DNA of 64,000 nt from Sphingomonas sp. Leaf9 (GCF_001421355.1 NZ_LMKC01000002.1:679720-743719), one strand, 5' to 3'. Shown: positions 9,202 to 19,651, counted from the first letter of the stretch. The notes: generated from the letters alone by a model not told the origin. Numbers and translations: made by a program.

Positions 9202-9511
9202 GCAGCAGCAGTCGGCTATCGACATCCGTCACTACGACGTGGTGCTTAGCCCCCACATCACCGAAAAGGCGACGATGCTCTCCGAGCATAACGCCGTCGT
9301 CTTCAAGGTCGCGAACAAGGCGTCGAAGCCGGAGATCAAGGCAGCGGTCGAAGCGCTGTTCAACGTCACCGTCACCGGCGTCAACACGATCGTGACCAAG
9401 GGCAAGACCAAGAAGTGGAAGGGCGCGCCCTACACTCGCTCGGACTTCAAGAAGGCGATCGTGACGCTGGCCGAAGGCCAGTCGATCGACATTACCGAGG
9501 GGGCCAAGTAA
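9194..9511 (+). CDS. rplW: 50S ribosomal protein L23
   Basis: A 105-residue L23 at the tunnel exit, the docking site for trigger factor and the signal recognition particle. The family core is visible: [38 protein letters not shown], followed by [18 protein letters not shown]. It overlaps rplD by 8 nt and ends 1 nt before rplB. Confidence 0.96.
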   Translation: MAKQQQSAIDIRHYDVVLSPHITEKATMLSEHNAVVFKVANKASKPEIKAAVEALFNVTVTGVNTIVTKGKTKKWKGAPYTRSDFKKAIVTLAEGQSIDITEGAK

Positions 9512-9512
9512 C

Positions 9513-10364
9513 ATGGCACTCAAGCAATATAATCCGACCACGCCGTCGCAGCGTGGCCTGGTCCTGATCGACCGTTCGGCGCTGTACAAGGGCCGTCCGG
9601 TCAAGGCGCTGACCGAAGGCAAGACCAAGACCGGCGGTCGCAACAACAAGGGCCATGTGACCTCGCGCGGCATCGCCGGCGGTCACAAGCAGCGCTACCG
9701 CATCATCGACTTCAAGCGTCGCCTGTGGGACGTCGAAGGTACCGTGGACCGGATCGAATATGATCCCAACCGCACCGCCTTCATCGCGCTCATCAACTAT
9801 GGTGCGGACGAAGCGGGCAAGGACCGCGTCGCCTACATCATCGCGCCGCAGCGTCTGAACGTCGGCGACAAGGTGATCGCGGGCAAGAAGACCGACGTGA
9901 AGCCGGGCAACGCGATGGAACTGGGCCAGGTGCCGGTCGGCACGATCGTCCACAACATCGAGATGAAGCCGGGCAAGGGCGGTCAGATCGCTCGTTCGGC
10001 CGGCACGTACGTGCAGGTCGTCGGCCGCGACAAGGGTATGGTCATCGTCCGCCTGAACTCCGGTGAGCAGCGCTACATCCACGCCGCCTGCATGGCGACG
10101 ATCGGTGCGGTGTCGAACCCCGACAACCAGAACCAGAATCTGGGCAAGGCCGGCCGCAACCGCTGGAAGGGCATCCGCCCGCTGACGCGCGGCGTCGCCA
10201 AGAACCCGGTCGACCACCCGCACGGCGGTGGTGAAGGCCGGACCTCGGGCGGTCGTCACCCGGTCACCCCGTGGGGCAAGCCGACCAAGGGCGCGCGCAC
10301 GCGGCACAACAAGGCGACGGACAAGATGATTATCCGTAGCCGTCACGCGAAGAAGAAGGGCTAA
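9513..10364 (+). CDS. rplB: 50S ribosomal protein L2
   Basis: A 283-residue L2, essential for subunit joining and peptidyl transferase activity. The N-terminal OB-like part contains [22 protein letters not shown]. The C-terminal part holds [23 protein letters not shown], which includes the highly conserved catalytic-centre histidine. It is of normal length, with 1- and 3-nt gaps to its neighbours. Confidence 0.98.
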   Translation: MALKQYNPTTPSQRGLVLIDRSALYKGRPVKALTEGKTKTGGRNNKGHVTSRGIAGGHKQRYRIIDFKRRLWDVEGTVDRIEYDPNRTAFIALINYGADEAGKDRVAYIIAPQRLNVGDKVIAGKKTDVKPGNAMELGQVPVGTIVHNIEMKPGKGGQIARSAGTYVQVVGRDKGMVIVRLNSGEQRYIHAACMATIGAVSNPDNQNQNLGKAGRNRWKGIRPLTRGVAKNPVDHPHGGGEGRTSGGRHPVTPWGKPTKGARTRHNKATDKMIIRSRHAKKKG

Positions 10365-10367
10365 GCG

Positions 10368-10646
10368 ATGGCTCGTTCCGTATGGAAGGGTCCGTTCGTG
10401 GACCTCAATCTGCTGAAGAAGGCAGAAGTGGCGCAGGACGCCGGCACCCGTGCCGGCCCGATCAAGACCTGGTCGCGCCGTTCGACCATTCTCCCGCAGT
10501 TCGTCGGCCTGACGTTCAACGTCTACAATGGCCGTAAGTTCGTGCCGGTTTCGGTCAACGAAGACATGGTGGGCATGAAGCTTGGCGAGTTCGCTCCGAC
10601 GCGCTTCTTCCCCGGCCACGCCGCCGACAAGAAGGGCAAGCGCTGA
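10368..10646 (+). CDS. rpsS: 30S ribosomal protein S19
   Basis: A 92-residue S19 of the 30S head. Conserved parts are [47 protein letters not shown] and [13 protein letters not shown]. Its TGA stop shares a base with the rplV start (TGATG), a coupling arrangement. Confidence 0.97.
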   Translation: MARSVWKGPFVDLNLLKKAEVAQDAGTRAGPIKTWSRRSTILPQFVGLTFNVYNGRKFVPVSVNEDMVGMKLGEFAPTRFFPGHAADKKGKR

Positions 10647-11022
10647 TGAGCAAGCAGGCAGCACCCCGTCGCGTTGGTGACAAGGAAGCCCTGGCAGTCG
10701 CGACTCAGGTCCGCGGCTCGGCCCAGAAGCTGAACCTCGTCGCCGCGCTCATCCGCAACCGCTCGGCGAGCGATGCGATGAACATCCTCGCCTTCTCGAA
10801 GAAGGCGATGGCGGTCGATGTCCGCAAGTGCCTCGCTTCGGCGATCGCGAATGCGGAAAACAACCACAACCTCGACGTCGACGCACTCGTCGTCAAGGAA
10901 GCCTCGGTCGGCAAGTCGATCACGATGAAGCGTTTCGCGACCCGCGGTCGCGGTAAGTCGACGCGCATCCTGAAGCCGTTCAGCCGCGTGCGCATCGTCG
11001 TGTCCGAGGTGGAGGAAGCGTA

Positions 11023-11023
<1 letters not shown>
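10646..11023 (+). CDS. rplV: 50S ribosomal protein L22
   Basis: A 125-residue L22 whose beta-hairpin lines the exit tunnel together with L4. The hairpin segment [30 protein letters not shown] is intact; this is where macrolide-resistance changes occur in other species. It overlaps rpsS and rpsC by one base each. Confidence 0.96.
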
Positions 11024-11733
<710 letters not shown>

Positions 11734-11745
11734 GGATAATTTGAG

Positions 11746-12177
11746 ATGCTGCAACCAAAGCGCACCAAGTTCCGCAAGGCCTTCAAGGGCCGCATCCATG
11801 GCGATGCCAAGGGCGGTACGTCGCTGAACTTCGGGTCGTATGGCCTGAAGGCGATGGAGCCGGAGCGGATCACCGCCCGCCAGATCGAGGCGGCTCGCCG
11901 CGCGATCACGCGTCACATCAAGCGCCAGGGCCGCTTGTGGATCCGGATTTTCCCGGATCTGCCGGTGTCGTCGAAGCCTGCCGAAGTCCGCATGGGCTCG
12001 GGCAAGGGTTCGCCCGAATTCTGGGTCGCCCGCGTCAAGCCGGGTCGCATCCTGTTCGAACTGGACGGCGTGCCCGGCCCGCTCGCCGCGGAGGCGTTCG
12101 AACGCGCCGCGATGAAGCTGCCGATCGCGGTCAAGGTCGTTGCCCGTCTGGGCGACACCTCGCACCTGGAGGGTTGA
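11746..12177 (+). CDS. rplP: 50S ribosomal protein L16
   Basis: A 143-residue L16 near the A site of the 50S subunit. Typical sequences are [19 protein letters not shown] and [42 protein letters not shown]. The arginine in the RMGSGKG loop is the one hydroxylated by YcfD in E. coli. It is followed 2 nt later by rpmC. Confidence 0.97.
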   Translation: MLQPKRTKFRKAFKGRIHGDAKGGTSLNFGSYGLKAMEPERITARQIEAARRAITRHIKRQGRLWIRIFPDLPVSSKPAEVRMGSGKGSPEFWVARVKPGRILFELDGVPGPLAAEAFERAAMKLPIAVKVVARLGDTSHLEG

Positions 12178-12179
12178 TT

Positions 12180-12383
12180 ATGACGAAGGCAACCGATCTT
12201 CGCGGCAAGAACGACGACCAGCTGGTCGAGGAACTGACCAGCCTGAAGCGTGAGGCGTTCAACCTCCGTTTCCAGGCGGCGACCAGCCAGCTGGAAAAGC
12301 CGACTCGCGTGAAGGAAGTCCGTCGCGACATCGCGCGGATCAAGACGCTGCAGGGCGAGCGTTCGCGCTCGTCCGACAAGTAA
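12180..12383 (+). CDS. rpmC: 50S ribosomal protein L29
   Basis: A 67-residue L29 beside L23 at the exit tunnel. The family pattern is clear: [52 protein letters not shown]. The ATG at 12180 is internal to a longer open frame that is otherwise a shadow of rplP. It contains no cysteine or metal site. Confidence 0.95.
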   Translation: MTKATDLRGKNDDQLVEELTSLKREAFNLRFQAATSQLEKPTRVKEVRRDIARIKTLQGERSRSSDK

Positions 12384-12394
12384 GGACGAGAGAC

Positions 12395-12667
12395 ATGCCG
12401 AAGCGCGTGCTGACCGGGATGATCGTCTCGGACAAGACCGACAAGACGGTGGTGGTCAAGGTAGAGCGGAAGGTTAAGCACCCCCTCTACGGCAAGATCA
12501 TCCGCCGTTCGAAGAAGTACCATGCCCATGACGAGGGCAATGAGTATCGCGAAGGCGAGACCGTGCGCATCGAAGAGACCGCGCCGATCTCGAAGCTGAA
12601 GACCTGGAAGGTGATCGAGCGGGTGAACACCCACGCGACGCCGGCAGAGGTCGCAGCCGAGGCGTAA
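12395..12667 (+). CDS. rpsQ: 30S ribosomal protein S17
   Basis: A 90-residue S17, an OB-fold protein of the 30S body. Segments [43 protein letters not shown] and [13 protein letters not shown] are diagnostic. The last gene before a 213-nt gap with a strong hairpin, which splits the S10 and spc parts. Confidence 0.96.
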   Translation: MPKRVLTGMIVSDKTDKTVVVKVERKVKHPLYGKIIRRSKKYHAHDEGNEYREGETVRIEETAPISKLKTWKVIERVNTHATPAEVAAEA

Positions 12668-12676
12668 GCCTTTGCA

Positions 12677-12702
12677 GGGGCGGGGGTGAAAACCTCCGCC
12701 CC
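12677..12702 (+). terminator. GAAA-capped hairpin between rpsQ and rplN
   Basis: GGGGCGGGGGT-GAAA-ACCTCCGCCCC is an 11-bp stem (one G-T pair) with a GNRA tetraloop, 9 nt after the rpsQ stop. Flanking TTGCA/TGCAA can extend it. It has only a weak downstream T-run, so full termination is doubtful. The rest of the gap to 12880 contains a short TCCGGG/CCCGGA palindrome and no gene. Confidence 0.5.
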
Positions 12703-12880
12703 AAATGCAATTCCGGGGTCAGACCCGGATATGACGGACATTTGCGGAGAGGCGCTTGCCTTTTCGCCATGGGGCGGTTAATGGGCCGCTCCCCCCGGCG
12801 CGGTATGCCCGCAGCCGGGGGTTCATTTTAGCAGGCGGGGTCCGGTCGGAATCGGCCCCATAGGGTAAGGAATCGCATCC

Positions 12881-13249
12881 ATGATTCAGATGCAATCCAA
12901 TCTCGACGTCGCTGACAACAGCGGCGCGAAGCGGGTGCAGTGCATCAAGGTGCTTGGCGGGTCCAAGCGCCGCGTGGCGGGCGTCGGCGACGTCATCGTC
13001 GTCAGCATCAAGGAAGCCGCTCCGCGCGGCCGCGTGAAGAAGGGTGACGTGCACCGCGCCGTCATCGTTCGCACCGCCAAGGACATCCGTCGCAGCGACG
13101 GCTCGGTGATCCGCTTCGACGGCAATGCCGCCGTGCTGGTCAACAAGAACGAGGAGCCGATCGGCACCCGTATCTTTGGTCCGGTGGTCCGCGAGCTGCG
13201 CTCGAAGGGCTTCATGAAGATCATCTCGCTCGCGCCTGAGGTGCTGTAA
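12881..13249 (+). CDS. rplN: 50S ribosomal protein L14
   Basis: A 122-residue L14, first gene of the spc part. The fold is shown by [57 protein letters not shown] and [13 protein letters not shown]. It forms an intersubunit bridge and binds the silencing factor RsfS in other bacteria. Its TAA overlaps the rplX ATG by one base. Confidence 0.98.
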   Translation: MIQMQSNLDVADNSGAKRVQCIKVLGGSKRRVAGVGDVIVVSIKEAAPRGRVKKGDVHRAVIVRTAKDIRRSDGSVIRFDGNAAVLVNKNEEPIGTRIFGPVVRELRSKGFMKIISLAPEVL

Positions 13250-13563
13250 TGGCTGCTGCCAAGATCAAGAAGGGCGACACCGTGATCGTCCTGTCGGGCA
13301 AGGACAAGGGCAAGACCGGCCAGGTCACCCAGTCGATGCCGAAGGACGGCAAGGTCGTCGTCGCTGGCGTGAACATCGCCGTGCGCCACAAGAAGCCGAA
13401 CCAGGCCGACCCGCAGGGTGGTCTGGTGCGCTCGGAAGCGCCGATGCACGTCAGCAAGGTCGCGCACGTCGTCGACGGCAAGCCGACCCGGGTTCGTTTC
13501 GAAATCCGCGACGGCAAGAAGGTTCGGGTCGCCGTGAAGGGCGGGGAGGTCATCAATGGCTGA
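13249..13563 (+). CDS. rplX: 50S ribosomal protein L24
   Basis: A 104-residue L24, an assembly-initiating protein with an N-terminal KOW motif ([20 protein letters not shown], residues about 6-25). The C-terminal half contains [18 protein letters not shown]. It overlaps rplE by 8 nt. Confidence 0.96.
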   Translation: MAAAKIKKGDTVIVLSGKDKGKTGQVTQSMPKDGKVVVAGVNIAVRHKKPNQADPQGGLVRSEAPMHVSKVAHVVDGKPTRVRFEIRDGKKVRVAVKGGEVING

Positions 13564-14140
13564 TGCATACAAGCCGCGCATGAAGGCGATCTATGACGAT
13601 CGCATCGTGAAGGCGATGACCGACAAGTTCGGTTACAAGAACGTGATGGAAATCCCGCGTCTCGACAAGATCGTCCTGAACATGGGCGTTGGCGAAGCGA
13701 CGCAGGACAAGAAGAAGGTCGAGCAGGCCAGCTCCGAAATGGAGCTGATCGCCGGCCAGAAGCCTGTCGTCACGAAGGCGAAGAAGTCGATCGCGCAGTT
13801 CAAGCTGCGTGAAGGCATGGCGATCGGTTGCAAGGTCACGCTGCGCCGCGAGCGGATGTACGAATTCCTCGACCGCTTCATCACTATCGCGCTTCCCCGC
13901 GTCCGCGACTTTCGTGGCCTGAACCCGAAGTCGTTCGACGGCCGTGGCAACTATGCCTGCGGCATCAAGGAACAGATCGTTTTCCCCGAAATCAACTATG
14001 ACCGCATCGACAAGGTGCGCGGCATGGATGTGATCGTGACCACCACCGCCAAGACCGACGAAGAGGCTCGCGAGCTTCTCCGTCTCTTCGGTTTCCCCTT
14101 CCCGCAGGAAGAGGGCGCCGAGGAACAGAAGGCGGCGTAA
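13556..14140 (+). CDS. rplE: 50S ribosomal protein L5
   Basis: A 194-residue L5 that binds 5S rRNA and the P-site tRNA elbow. Segments [52 protein letters not shown] and [17 protein letters not shown] are family hallmarks. A short acidic tail ([10 protein letters not shown]) ends it. A CCGCCCCC/GGGGGCGG hairpin (14147-14168) follows, before rpsN. Confidence 0.97.
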   Translation: MADAYKPRMKAIYDDRIVKAMTDKFGYKNVMEIPRLDKIVLNMGVGEATQDKKKVEQASSEMELIAGQKPVVTKAKKSIAQFKLREGMAIGCKVTLRRERMYEFLDRFITIALPRVRDFRGLNPKSFDGRGNYACGIKEQIVFPEINYDRIDKVRGMDVIVTTTAKTDEEARELLRLFGFPFPQEEGAEEQKAA

Positions 14141-14146
14141 TCCGGT

Positions 14147-14168
14147 CCGCCCCCGGCCACGGGGGCGG
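14147..14168 (+). terminator. Hairpin between rplE and rpsN
   Basis: CCGCCCCC and GGGGGCGG form a perfect 8-bp stem with a 6-nt loop, followed by CCGTTCGCTTT. The short gap to rpsN (59 nt) suggests it adjusts message stability or causes partial termination rather than ending the operon. Confidence 0.45.
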
Positions 14169-14199
14169 CCGTTCGCTTTAACGAAGAGAGCTTAAGTCC

Positions 14200-14505
14200 A
14201 TGGCGAAACTGAGTTCCGTGAACAAGAACGAGCGCCGTCGCGCACTCGTCAAGAAGTTCGCGCCCAAATATGCGAAGCTGAAGGCGATCGCAGCCGATAC
14301 GTCGCTCGACGAGACCGAGCGTCTGATCGCGCGGCTGAAGATGGCCGAGATTCCCCGCAACGGGAATCCGACCCGCATCCGCAACCGTTGCGAGCTGACG
14401 GGTCGTCCCCGCGGCTATTATCGCAAGTTCCGTCTCGCCCGCGTCATGCTGCGTGAACTGGCCAACAAGGGCCTGATCCCCGGCGTCACGAAGTCGAGCT
14501 GGTAA
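14200..14505 (+). CDS. rpsN: 30S ribosomal protein S14 (zinc-free form)
   Basis: A 101-residue S14 of the long, zinc-independent type. The CxxC pairs of the short zinc form are absent; only one Cys is present ([21 protein letters not shown]). It ends [14 protein letters not shown] as is usual in proteobacteria. An AAGAGAG ribosome site precedes the ATG. Confidence 0.96.
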   Translation: MAKLSSVNKNERRRALVKKFAPKYAKLKAIAADTSLDETERLIARLKMAEIPRNGNPTRIRNRCELTGRPRGYYRKFRLARVMLRELANKGLIPGVTKSSW

Positions 14506-14516
14506 GGAACACAGCA

Positions 14517-14912
14517 ATGGCATTGACCGATCCCCTGGGTGACATGCTCACCCGCATCCGCAACGGCCAGCGCGCGCGCAAGGACAGCGTCCTGACGCCT
14601 GCCAGCAAGTTGCGGGCCCGTGTCCTCGACGTGTTGCAGCGCGAGGGCTATATCCGTGGCTACAGCGAAGAGCAGATGGGCCCCGCGGCCGGCATCCGCA
14701 TCGAGCTGAAGTATTTCGAAGGCCAGCCGGCGATCAAGCACGTCGCGCGCGTCTCGAAGCCCGGTCGCCGCGTCTATTCGGGTTCGCAGGAACTGCCGAA
14801 GGTGCGCAACGGCCTTGGCATCACCATCGTCTCGACGCCGCGTGGCGTTCTGTCCGACGCCGAAGCGCGCGAACAGAATGTCGGTGGCGAAGTCCTCGCG
14901 GAGGTCTTCTGA
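14517..14912 (+). CDS. rpsH: 30S ribosomal protein S8
   Basis: A 131-residue S8, a central 16S rRNA-binding protein and in enterobacteria the spc operon repressor. Typical segments are [21 protein letters not shown] and the C-terminal [20 protein letters not shown]. No S8-type target hairpin was recognised near rplE here. It overlaps rplF by one base. Confidence 0.97.
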   Translation: MALTDPLGDMLTRIRNGQRARKDSVLTPASKLRARVLDVLQREGYIRGYSEEQMGPAAGIRIELKYFEGQPAIKHVARVSKPGRRVYSGSQELPKVRNGLGITIVSTPRGVLSDAEAREQNVGGEVLAEVF

Positions 14913-15445
14913 TGAGCCGCATCGGTAAGAAGGCAGTCCCGGTTCCGGCCGGCGTGACCGCCAACATCGCAGGGCGCGAGCTGAGCGTTAAGGGCCCGAA
15001 GGGCACGCTGACGCTGCCGCTGGCGGACGACATCGCCTATGCCGTCGAAGGCGACACCATTTCGGTGCAGCCGGCGAACGACACCAAGCGCGCTCGCGCG
15101 TTCTGGGGCATGCAGCGCACCCTCGTGCAGAATCTGATCACCGGCGTGACCACCGGCTTCACCAAGAAGCTGCTGATCACCGGCGTCGGCTATCGCGCCG
15201 CAGCGCAGGGCAAGAACCTGAAGCTGCAGCTCGGCTACAGCCACGACGTCAACATCGACGTGCCGGAAGGCATCGAGATCAAGACGCCCGATCAGACCAC
15301 GATCGAAATCAGCGGGATCGACAAGCAGAAGGTCGGTCAGATCGCTGCCGAGATCCGTCGTTGGCGTAAGCCCGAGCCGTACAAGGGCAAGGGCATCAAG
15401 TACGACGGCGAGTTCATCTTCCGCAAGGAAGGGAAGAAGAAGTAA
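14912..15445 (+). CDS. rplF: 50S ribosomal protein L6
   Basis: A 177-residue L6 with the usual duplicated fold. The N-terminus is [19 protein letters not shown], and the C-terminal signature is [24 protein letters not shown]. It lies close to the factor-binding site of the 50S subunit. One-base overlaps join it to rpsH and rplR. Confidence 0.97.
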   Translation: MSRIGKKAVPVPAGVTANIAGRELSVKGPKGTLTLPLADDIAYAVEGDTISVQPANDTKRARAFWGMQRTLVQNLITGVTTGFTKKLLITGVGYRAAAQGKNLKLQLGYSHDVNIDVPEGIEIKTPDQTTIEISGIDKQKVGQIAAEIRRWRKPEPYKGKGIKYDGEFIFRKEGKKK

Positions 15446-15801
15446 TGACCAAGGGTCTCTCCCTCTTCGAGAAGCGCCGTCGGCGCAATCGCACCGCGCT
15501 CAAGGCGCGTTCGGGCGGCCGTGCGCGGCTGTCGATCCATCGTTCGGGCAAGCACATCTATGCCCAGGTCATCGACGACGCAGCGGGTCGCACCGTTGCC
15601 TCGGCGTCGACGCTGGAAAAGGACGTGCGTGGCACCTCGGGCGCGAACATCGATGCGGCTACCGCAGTCGGTACCCGCGTTGCGGAAGCGGCGAAGGCCG
15701 CCGGCGTGACGCAGGTCGTGTTCGACCGTGGCGGCTTCCTGTTCCACGGCCGCGTCAAGGCGCTGGCCGAGGCCGCCCGCGAAGCCGGATTGGAGTTCTA
15801 A
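15445..15801 (+). CDS. rplR: 50S ribosomal protein L18
   Basis: A 118-residue L18 that binds 5S rRNA. The basic N-terminal arm ([37 protein letters not shown]) and the C-terminal [26 protein letters not shown] are family features. rpsE follows after 3 nt. Confidence 0.96.
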   Translation: MTKGLSLFEKRRRRNRTALKARSGGRARLSIHRSGKHIYAQVIDDAAGRTVASASTLEKDVRGTSGANIDAATAVGTRVAEAAKAAGVTQVVFDRGGFLFHGRVKALAEAAREAGLEF

Positions 15802-15804
15802 GAC

Positions 15805-16536
15805 ATGGCTGACGAAAACAATCAGGCCGAAACCCCCGCCGCCGACGTGTCGGCAGCGCCGGGTGGCGAGCAGCCGCAGGGCCGTGGTCCGCGTGGCGGC
15901 CGTGGTCGCGGCGGTCCGGGTGGTCCCGGCGGCGGTGGTCGTGGTGGCCGTGACGGCAACCGTGGCGGACGTCGCGACGACCGTCGTGGGGGCCAGGACG
16001 ATGGTGGCGAAGAGCTGATCGAAAAGCTCGTCCACATCAACCGCGTCTCGAAGACCGTGAAGGGCGGCAAGCGCTTCGGTTTCGCAGCGCTCGTCGTCGT
16101 CGGCGACGGCAAGGGCCGCGTCGGTTTCGGGCATGGCAAGGCGCGCGAAGTGCCGGAAGCCATCTCGAAGGCGACCGCCGCTGCCAAGAAGGCGATGGTT
16201 CGCGTTCCGCTCAAGGACGGTCGTACGCTGCACCATGACGGCAACGGCCACTTCGGTGCCGGTCGCGTGACGGTGCGTTCGGCTCCGGCCGGTACCGGCA
16301 TCATCGCGGGTGGCCCGATGCGCGCCATCTTCGAATCGCTGGGCGTGGCCGACGTCGTGACCAAGTCGGTCGGCACGTCGAACCCGTACAACATGATCCG
16401 TGCGACCTTCGAGGCGCTGAACGACCAGTCGTCGCCGAAGTCGGTGGCGCAGCGTCGCGGCAAGAAGATCGCCGACCTGCTGGGTCGTGGTGGATCGCAG
16501 ACCGCCGAGGCTGATGCCGCGGCGATCGTGGAGTAA
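15805..16536 (+). CDS. rpsE: 30S ribosomal protein S5 with Gly/Arg-rich N-terminal extension
   Basis: A 243-residue S5, long for the family (about 165 in E. coli). The S5 double-stranded RNA-binding domain starts near residue 70 ([34 protein letters not shown]) and the C-terminal domain is complete. The first 70 residues are low-complexity: an Ala/Glu/Gln acidic start, then many RGG, GGR and RDD repeats. The ATG at 15805 has good spacing to rplR, and no internal Met would give a canonical start, so the extension is probably translated. Its role is unknown; it may bind rRNA or mRNA. Confidence 0.95.
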   Translation: MADENNQAETPAADVSAAPGGEQPQGRGPRGGRGRGGPGGPGGGGRGGRDGNRGGRRDDRRGGQDDGGEELIEKLVHINRVSKTVKGGKRFGFAALVVVGDGKGRVGFGHGKAREVPEAISKATAAAKKAMVRVPLKDGRTLHHDGNGHFGAGRVTVRSAPAGTGIIAGGPMRAIFESLGVADVVTKSVGTSNPYNMIRATFEALNDQSSPKSVAQRRGKKIADLLGRGGSQTAEADAAAIVE

Positions 16537-16542
16537 CGAGCG

Positions 16543-16719
16543 ATGGCAACCGTGAAGATCACCCAGACCGGGTCGCCGATCCGCCGGACCAAGGATCAGC
16601 GCGCAACGCTGATCGGTCTCGGCCTCAACAAGATGCACAAGACCGTGGAACTGGCCGACACCCCCGAGGTGCGTGGCATGATCCGCAAGGTGCAGCACAT
16701 GGTGTCGGTCGAAGGCTGA
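16543..16719 (+). CDS. rpmD: 50S ribosomal protein L30
   Basis: A 58-residue L30 located 6 nt after rpsE. The translation starts [19 protein letters not shown] and contains [16 protein letters not shown] and [12 protein letters not shown], the family signature. It is short and easy to miss. The length and position in the spc order (rpsE-rpmD-rplO) make the call secure. Confidence 0.95.
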   Translation: MATVKITQTGSPIRRTKDQRATLIGLGLNKMHKTVELADTPEVRGMIRKVQHMVSVEG

Positions 16720-16750
16720 GGCCTTTTACCTTTACCGGTGACAAATGCGG

Positions 16751-16776
16751 GGAAGGGGGCTAAGCGGCCCCCTTCC
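16751..16776 (+). terminator. Hairpin between rpmD and rplO
   Basis: GGAAGGGGGC-TAAGCG-GCCCCCTTCC is a perfect 10-bp stem, followed by TCATTTCT. It may terminate a fraction of transcripts or mark a processing site inside the spc operon. Confidence 0.5.
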
Positions 16777-16818
16777 TCATTTCTATCAGCGCGAACATAG
16801 CGAAAGCGAGTGCAACAC

Positions 16819-17349
16819 ATGAAACTCAACGAAATCCGCGACAATGCAGGCGCCCGCAAGAGCAAGATGCGCGTCGGACGCGGCATCGGCTCGGGCAAGG
16901 GCAAGACCGCCGGTCGTGGCCAGAAGGGCCAGAAGAGCCGTGAAGGCGTGTCGATCGCCGGCTTCGAAGGCGGCCAGATGCCGCTGCACATGCGCATCCC
17001 GAAGCGCGGCTTCAACAACATCTTCGCCAAGGACTACGCCGAAGTGAACCTCGGTGCGATCCAGAAGGCGGTCGATGCCGGCAAGATCGAAGCCGGTGCG
17101 GCGCTCGACCACGCCGCACTGAAGGCGGCGAACCTGGCCCGTGGTGGCAAGGACGGCGTGCGTCTGCTCGGCAAGGGCGAACTGAACGTGAAGCTGGCCT
17201 TCACCGTCGCCGGCGCGTCGAAGTCGGCGATCGAAGCAGTCGAAAAGGCTGGCGGTTCGGTCAACGTGATCGAAGTCGTGCCAGCGCACGAAAAGGCCGC
17301 TGCCAAGAAGGGCAAGACGCTCGCCGCCAAGAAGGCTGCGCACGCGTAA
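16819..17349 (+). CDS. rplO: 50S ribosomal protein L15
   Basis: A 176-residue L15, a late-assembly protein. The N-terminal extended glycine/lysine-rich arm ([28 protein letters not shown]) and the core ([16 protein letters not shown]) are clear. It ends in a Lys/Ala-rich tail. An ATG three codons upstream is possible, but [12 protein letters not shown] matches the family start. A palindromic repeat lies between it and secY. Confidence 0.97.
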   Translation: MKLNEIRDNAGARKSKMRVGRGIGSGKGKTAGRGQKGQKSREGVSIAGFEGGQMPLHMRIPKRGFNNIFAKDYAEVNLGAIQKAVDAGKIEAGAALDHAALKAANLARGGKDGVRLLGKGELNVKLAFTVAGASKSAIEAVEKAGGSVNVIEVVPAHEKAAAKKGKTLAAKKAAHA

Positions 17350-17385
17350 TCCCGCGGACTGCCGTTCTTCCTGAGTAGCTGCTGA

Positions 17386-17454
17386 GCGAAGTCGAAGCGG
17401 CGTATCGGGGGATCGCCCGTTGTGGCGTACCTCGATACGGGCCTTCGACTTCGC
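17386..17454. repeat. Palindromic repeat inserted between rplO and secY
   Basis: GCGAAGTCGAAG (17386-17397) and CTTCGACTTCGC (17443-17454) are perfect inverted arms. Inner arms CGTATCG (17401-17407) and CGATACG (17433-17439) pair as well. The whole unit looks like a REP-type mobile palindrome in the 235-nt gap of an otherwise compact operon. The remainder of the gap shows no gene. Confidence 0.65.
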
Positions 17455-17584
17455 GCAGTCCCTACTTGGCATGAACGGGCGGAGCGACAAGCTGTCGCTC
17501 CCCCTTAGACATCCCGGCTGCAACCCCTATATGGTCGCCCGGGGGGTGGGCTGATGGCCCGCCAGCATCATTCGGGACATATCC

Positions 17585-18952
17585 ATGGCAGCCGCCTCAG
17601 ACGGTCTTGCGACCAATCTCAATCTGTCGAAATTCGGTCAGGCGACCGAACTCAAGAAGCGCCTGTGGTTTACGCTCGGGGCACTGATCGTGTTCCGCAT
17701 GCTGAGCTATGTGCCGCTGCCGGGCATCGACCCGACGCAGCTCGGCCTGCTCGCGAACCAGACGCAGGGCGGCGTTCTCGACTTCTTCAATACCTTTTCG
17801 GGCGGTGCGCTGACGCGCATGTCGGTCGTCGCGCTGGGCGTCATGCCCTACATCACCGCGTCGATCGTCGTGCAGCTCGCGACCTCGCTCAGCCCACAGC
17901 TCGCCGCCATCAAGAAGGAAGGCGAATCGGGCCGCAAGAAGCTCAACCAGTACACCCGCTACGGCACGGTGCTGCTGACCGCGATCCAGGGCTATACCAT
18001 CGCCGTCGGGCTGGAGGCGTTCGGTGCCTCGGCCGGTGCGCAGGCGGTGATCGAGCCTGGCATGACCTTCCGCGTCGCGGCGGTCATTTCGCTGATCGGC
18101 GGCACGATGTTCCTGATGTGGCTGGGTGAGCAGATCACCAGCCGCGGCATCGGCAACGGCATTTCGCTCATCATCATGGCCGGGATCGTCGCGCACCTGC
18201 CGACGACGCTGGTCCAGCTGTTCGAGGGCAGCCGTTCGGGCACGATGAACCCGATCACCCTGATCGGCATCATCGTCGCCGTTGCCGGCCTGGTCCTGTT
18301 CATCTGTTTCATGGAGCGCGCGCAGCGCCGCATCCTGATCCAGTATCCCAAGCGCCAGACGGCGCGCGGGGTGCAGGCGGATCGCAGCCACCTGCCGCTG
18401 AAGATCAACACCGCGGGCGTCATCCCGCCGATCTTCGCGTCGTCGCTGCTGCTGATGCCGGTCACCATCACCCAGTTCGCTGGCAAGGCGACCGCCGGGG
18501 ACAGCCGCTGGGGCGACTTCATCCTGTCGCTCAACCAGTATCTGGCGCATGGGCAGCCGCTGTACATGCTGCTGTACGGCGCGGGCATCGTCTTCTTCTC
18601 GTTCTTCTACACCGCGATCGTCTTCAATCCTGAAGAGACCGCTGACAACCTGAAGCGCTATGGCGGGTTCATTCCCGGCATTCGTCCGGGCAAGAACACC
18701 GAGAATTATTTCGACTATGTGCTGACCCGGATCACGGTCATCGGCGCGGCCTATCTGGTCATCATCTGCCTGCTGCCCGAATATCTGGTATCGGCACTGT
18801 CGATTCCCTTCTATCTCGGCGGCACCAGCCTGCTCATCGTGGTCAACGTCACGATGGACACGGTGACGCAGATCCAGTCGCACCTGCTGGCACACCAGTA
18901 TGGCGACCTCATCAAGAAGGCCAAGCTGAAGGGCGGACGCCTGCGCGGCTGA
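17585..18952 (+). CDS. secY: Preprotein translocase subunit SecY
   Basis: A 455-residue SecY, the channel of the Sec translocon in the inner membrane. It has ten predicted hydrophobic segments. Conserved parts include the N-terminal ELKKRLWFTLGALIVFRMLSYVPLPGI, GIMPYI-like VMPYITASIVVQL, the loop YPKRQTARGVQADRSHLPLKINTAGVIPPIFASSLL, and the C-terminal GIRPGKNTENYFDYVLTRITVIGA. It is cotranscribed with adk 25 nt downstream. No rpmJ gene follows, unlike the E. coli order. Confidence 0.97.
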   Translation: MAAASDGLATNLNLSKFGQATELKKRLWFTLGALIVFRMLSYVPLPGIDPTQLGLLANQTQGGVLDFFNTFSGGALTRMSVVALGVMPYITASIVVQLATSLSPQLAAIKKEGESGRKKLNQYTRYGTVLLTAIQGYTIAVGLEAFGASAGAQAVIEPGMTFRVAAVISLIGGTMFLMWLGEQITSRGIGNGISLIIMAGIVAHLPTTLVQLFEGSRSGTMNPITLIGIIVAVAGLVLFICFMERAQRRILIQYPKRQTARGVQADRSHLPLKINTAGVIPPIFASSLLLMPVTITQFAGKATAGDSRWGDFILSLNQYLAHGQPLYMLLYGAGIVFFSFFYTAIVFNPEETADNLKRYGGFIPGIRPGKNTENYFDYVLTRITVIGAAYLVIICLLPEYLVSALSIPFYLGGTSLLIVVNVTMDTVTQIQSHLLAHQYGDLIKKAKLKGGRLRG

Positions 18953-18977
18953 GCGTAACAGGACTAAGGGGGCAGCT

Positions 18978-19622
18978 ATGGACATCATCCTTCTCGGACC
19001 GCCGGGGGCGGGCAAGGGAACCCAGGCCGCGCGGCTCGAATCGGCGCGCGGCATGGTACAGCTGTCGACCGGCGACATGCTGCGTGCGGCGGTCAAGGCT
19101 GGCAGCCCGGTGGGCGTACAGGCCAAGGCCGTGATGGACGCCGGTGAGCTGGTGTCCGACGCGATCGTGTCGGCGCTGATCGGCGAGCGGCTCGACCAGC
19201 TGGGCGACCAGGGCGCGATCTTCGACGGCTATCCGCGCACGGCGGCACAGGCCGACGCGCTCGACCTGCTGCTCGAACATCGCGGGCGGCAACTGACCCA
19301 TGTGATCGAGCTGGTGGTGGACGAAGATGCGCTGGTCGAGCGCATCGTCGGCCGCTTCACCTGCGCCAATTGCGGCGCTGGCTATCACGACACGTTCAAG
19401 CAACCCGCCGCCGCCGGCGTCTGCGATGCGTGCGGCGCGACCGAGTTCAAGCGTCGCCCTGACGATAACGAGGAAACCGTGCGCACGCGCATGGTGGAAT
19501 ATCGCGCGAAAACTGCGCCGATCCTGCCGCTCTACGAAGCGCGCGGCCTTGTGCACCGTGTTGACGGCATGGCCGACATGGATCAGGTAACCGCGCAGGT
19601 CGCGGCGATCCTCGACAAGTGA
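18978..19622 (+). CDS. adk: Adenylate kinase with zinc-type LID domain
   Basis: A 214-residue adenylate kinase (ATP + AMP to 2 ADP). The P-loop is GPPGAGKGTQAARL at the N-terminus, with the AMP-binding STGDMLRAAV next. The LID (residues about 120-155) carries four cysteines, Cys129, Cys132, Cys149 and Cys152, a structural zinc site found in a subset of bacterial enzymes. FDGYPRT is also present. Placement after secY is usual. A TTCG terminator follows. Confidence 0.96.
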   Translation: MDIILLGPPGAGKGTQAARLESARGMVQLSTGDMLRAAVKAGSPVGVQAKAVMDAGELVSDAIVSALIGERLDQLGDQGAIFDGYPRTAAQADALDLLLEHRGRQLTHVIELVVDEDALVERIVGRFTCANCGAGYHDTFKQPAAAGVCDACGATEFKRRPDDNEETVRTRMVEYRAKTAPILPLYEARGLVHRVDGMADMDQVTAQVAAILDK

Positions 19623-19627
19623 CGAGA

Positions 19628-19651
19628 GGGCGGGCTTCGGTCCGCCCTTTT
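19628..19651 (+). terminator. Intrinsic terminator after adk
   Basis: GGGCGGGC-TTCG-GTCCGCCC forms an 8-bp stem with a UUCG loop and is followed by TTTTCC. It lies 6 nt after the adk stop and should end the spc transcript. The remaining gap up to 19946 (324 nt in all) holds the promoter at 19786 and a leader hairpin at 19898-19923 (GAGGGGCCGC/GCGGCGCCTC, one mismatch). Confidence 0.8.

Noticed and set aside
18953..18977. rpmJ (L36) after secY
   Set aside because: The gap to adk is only 25 nt, too small for the gene.
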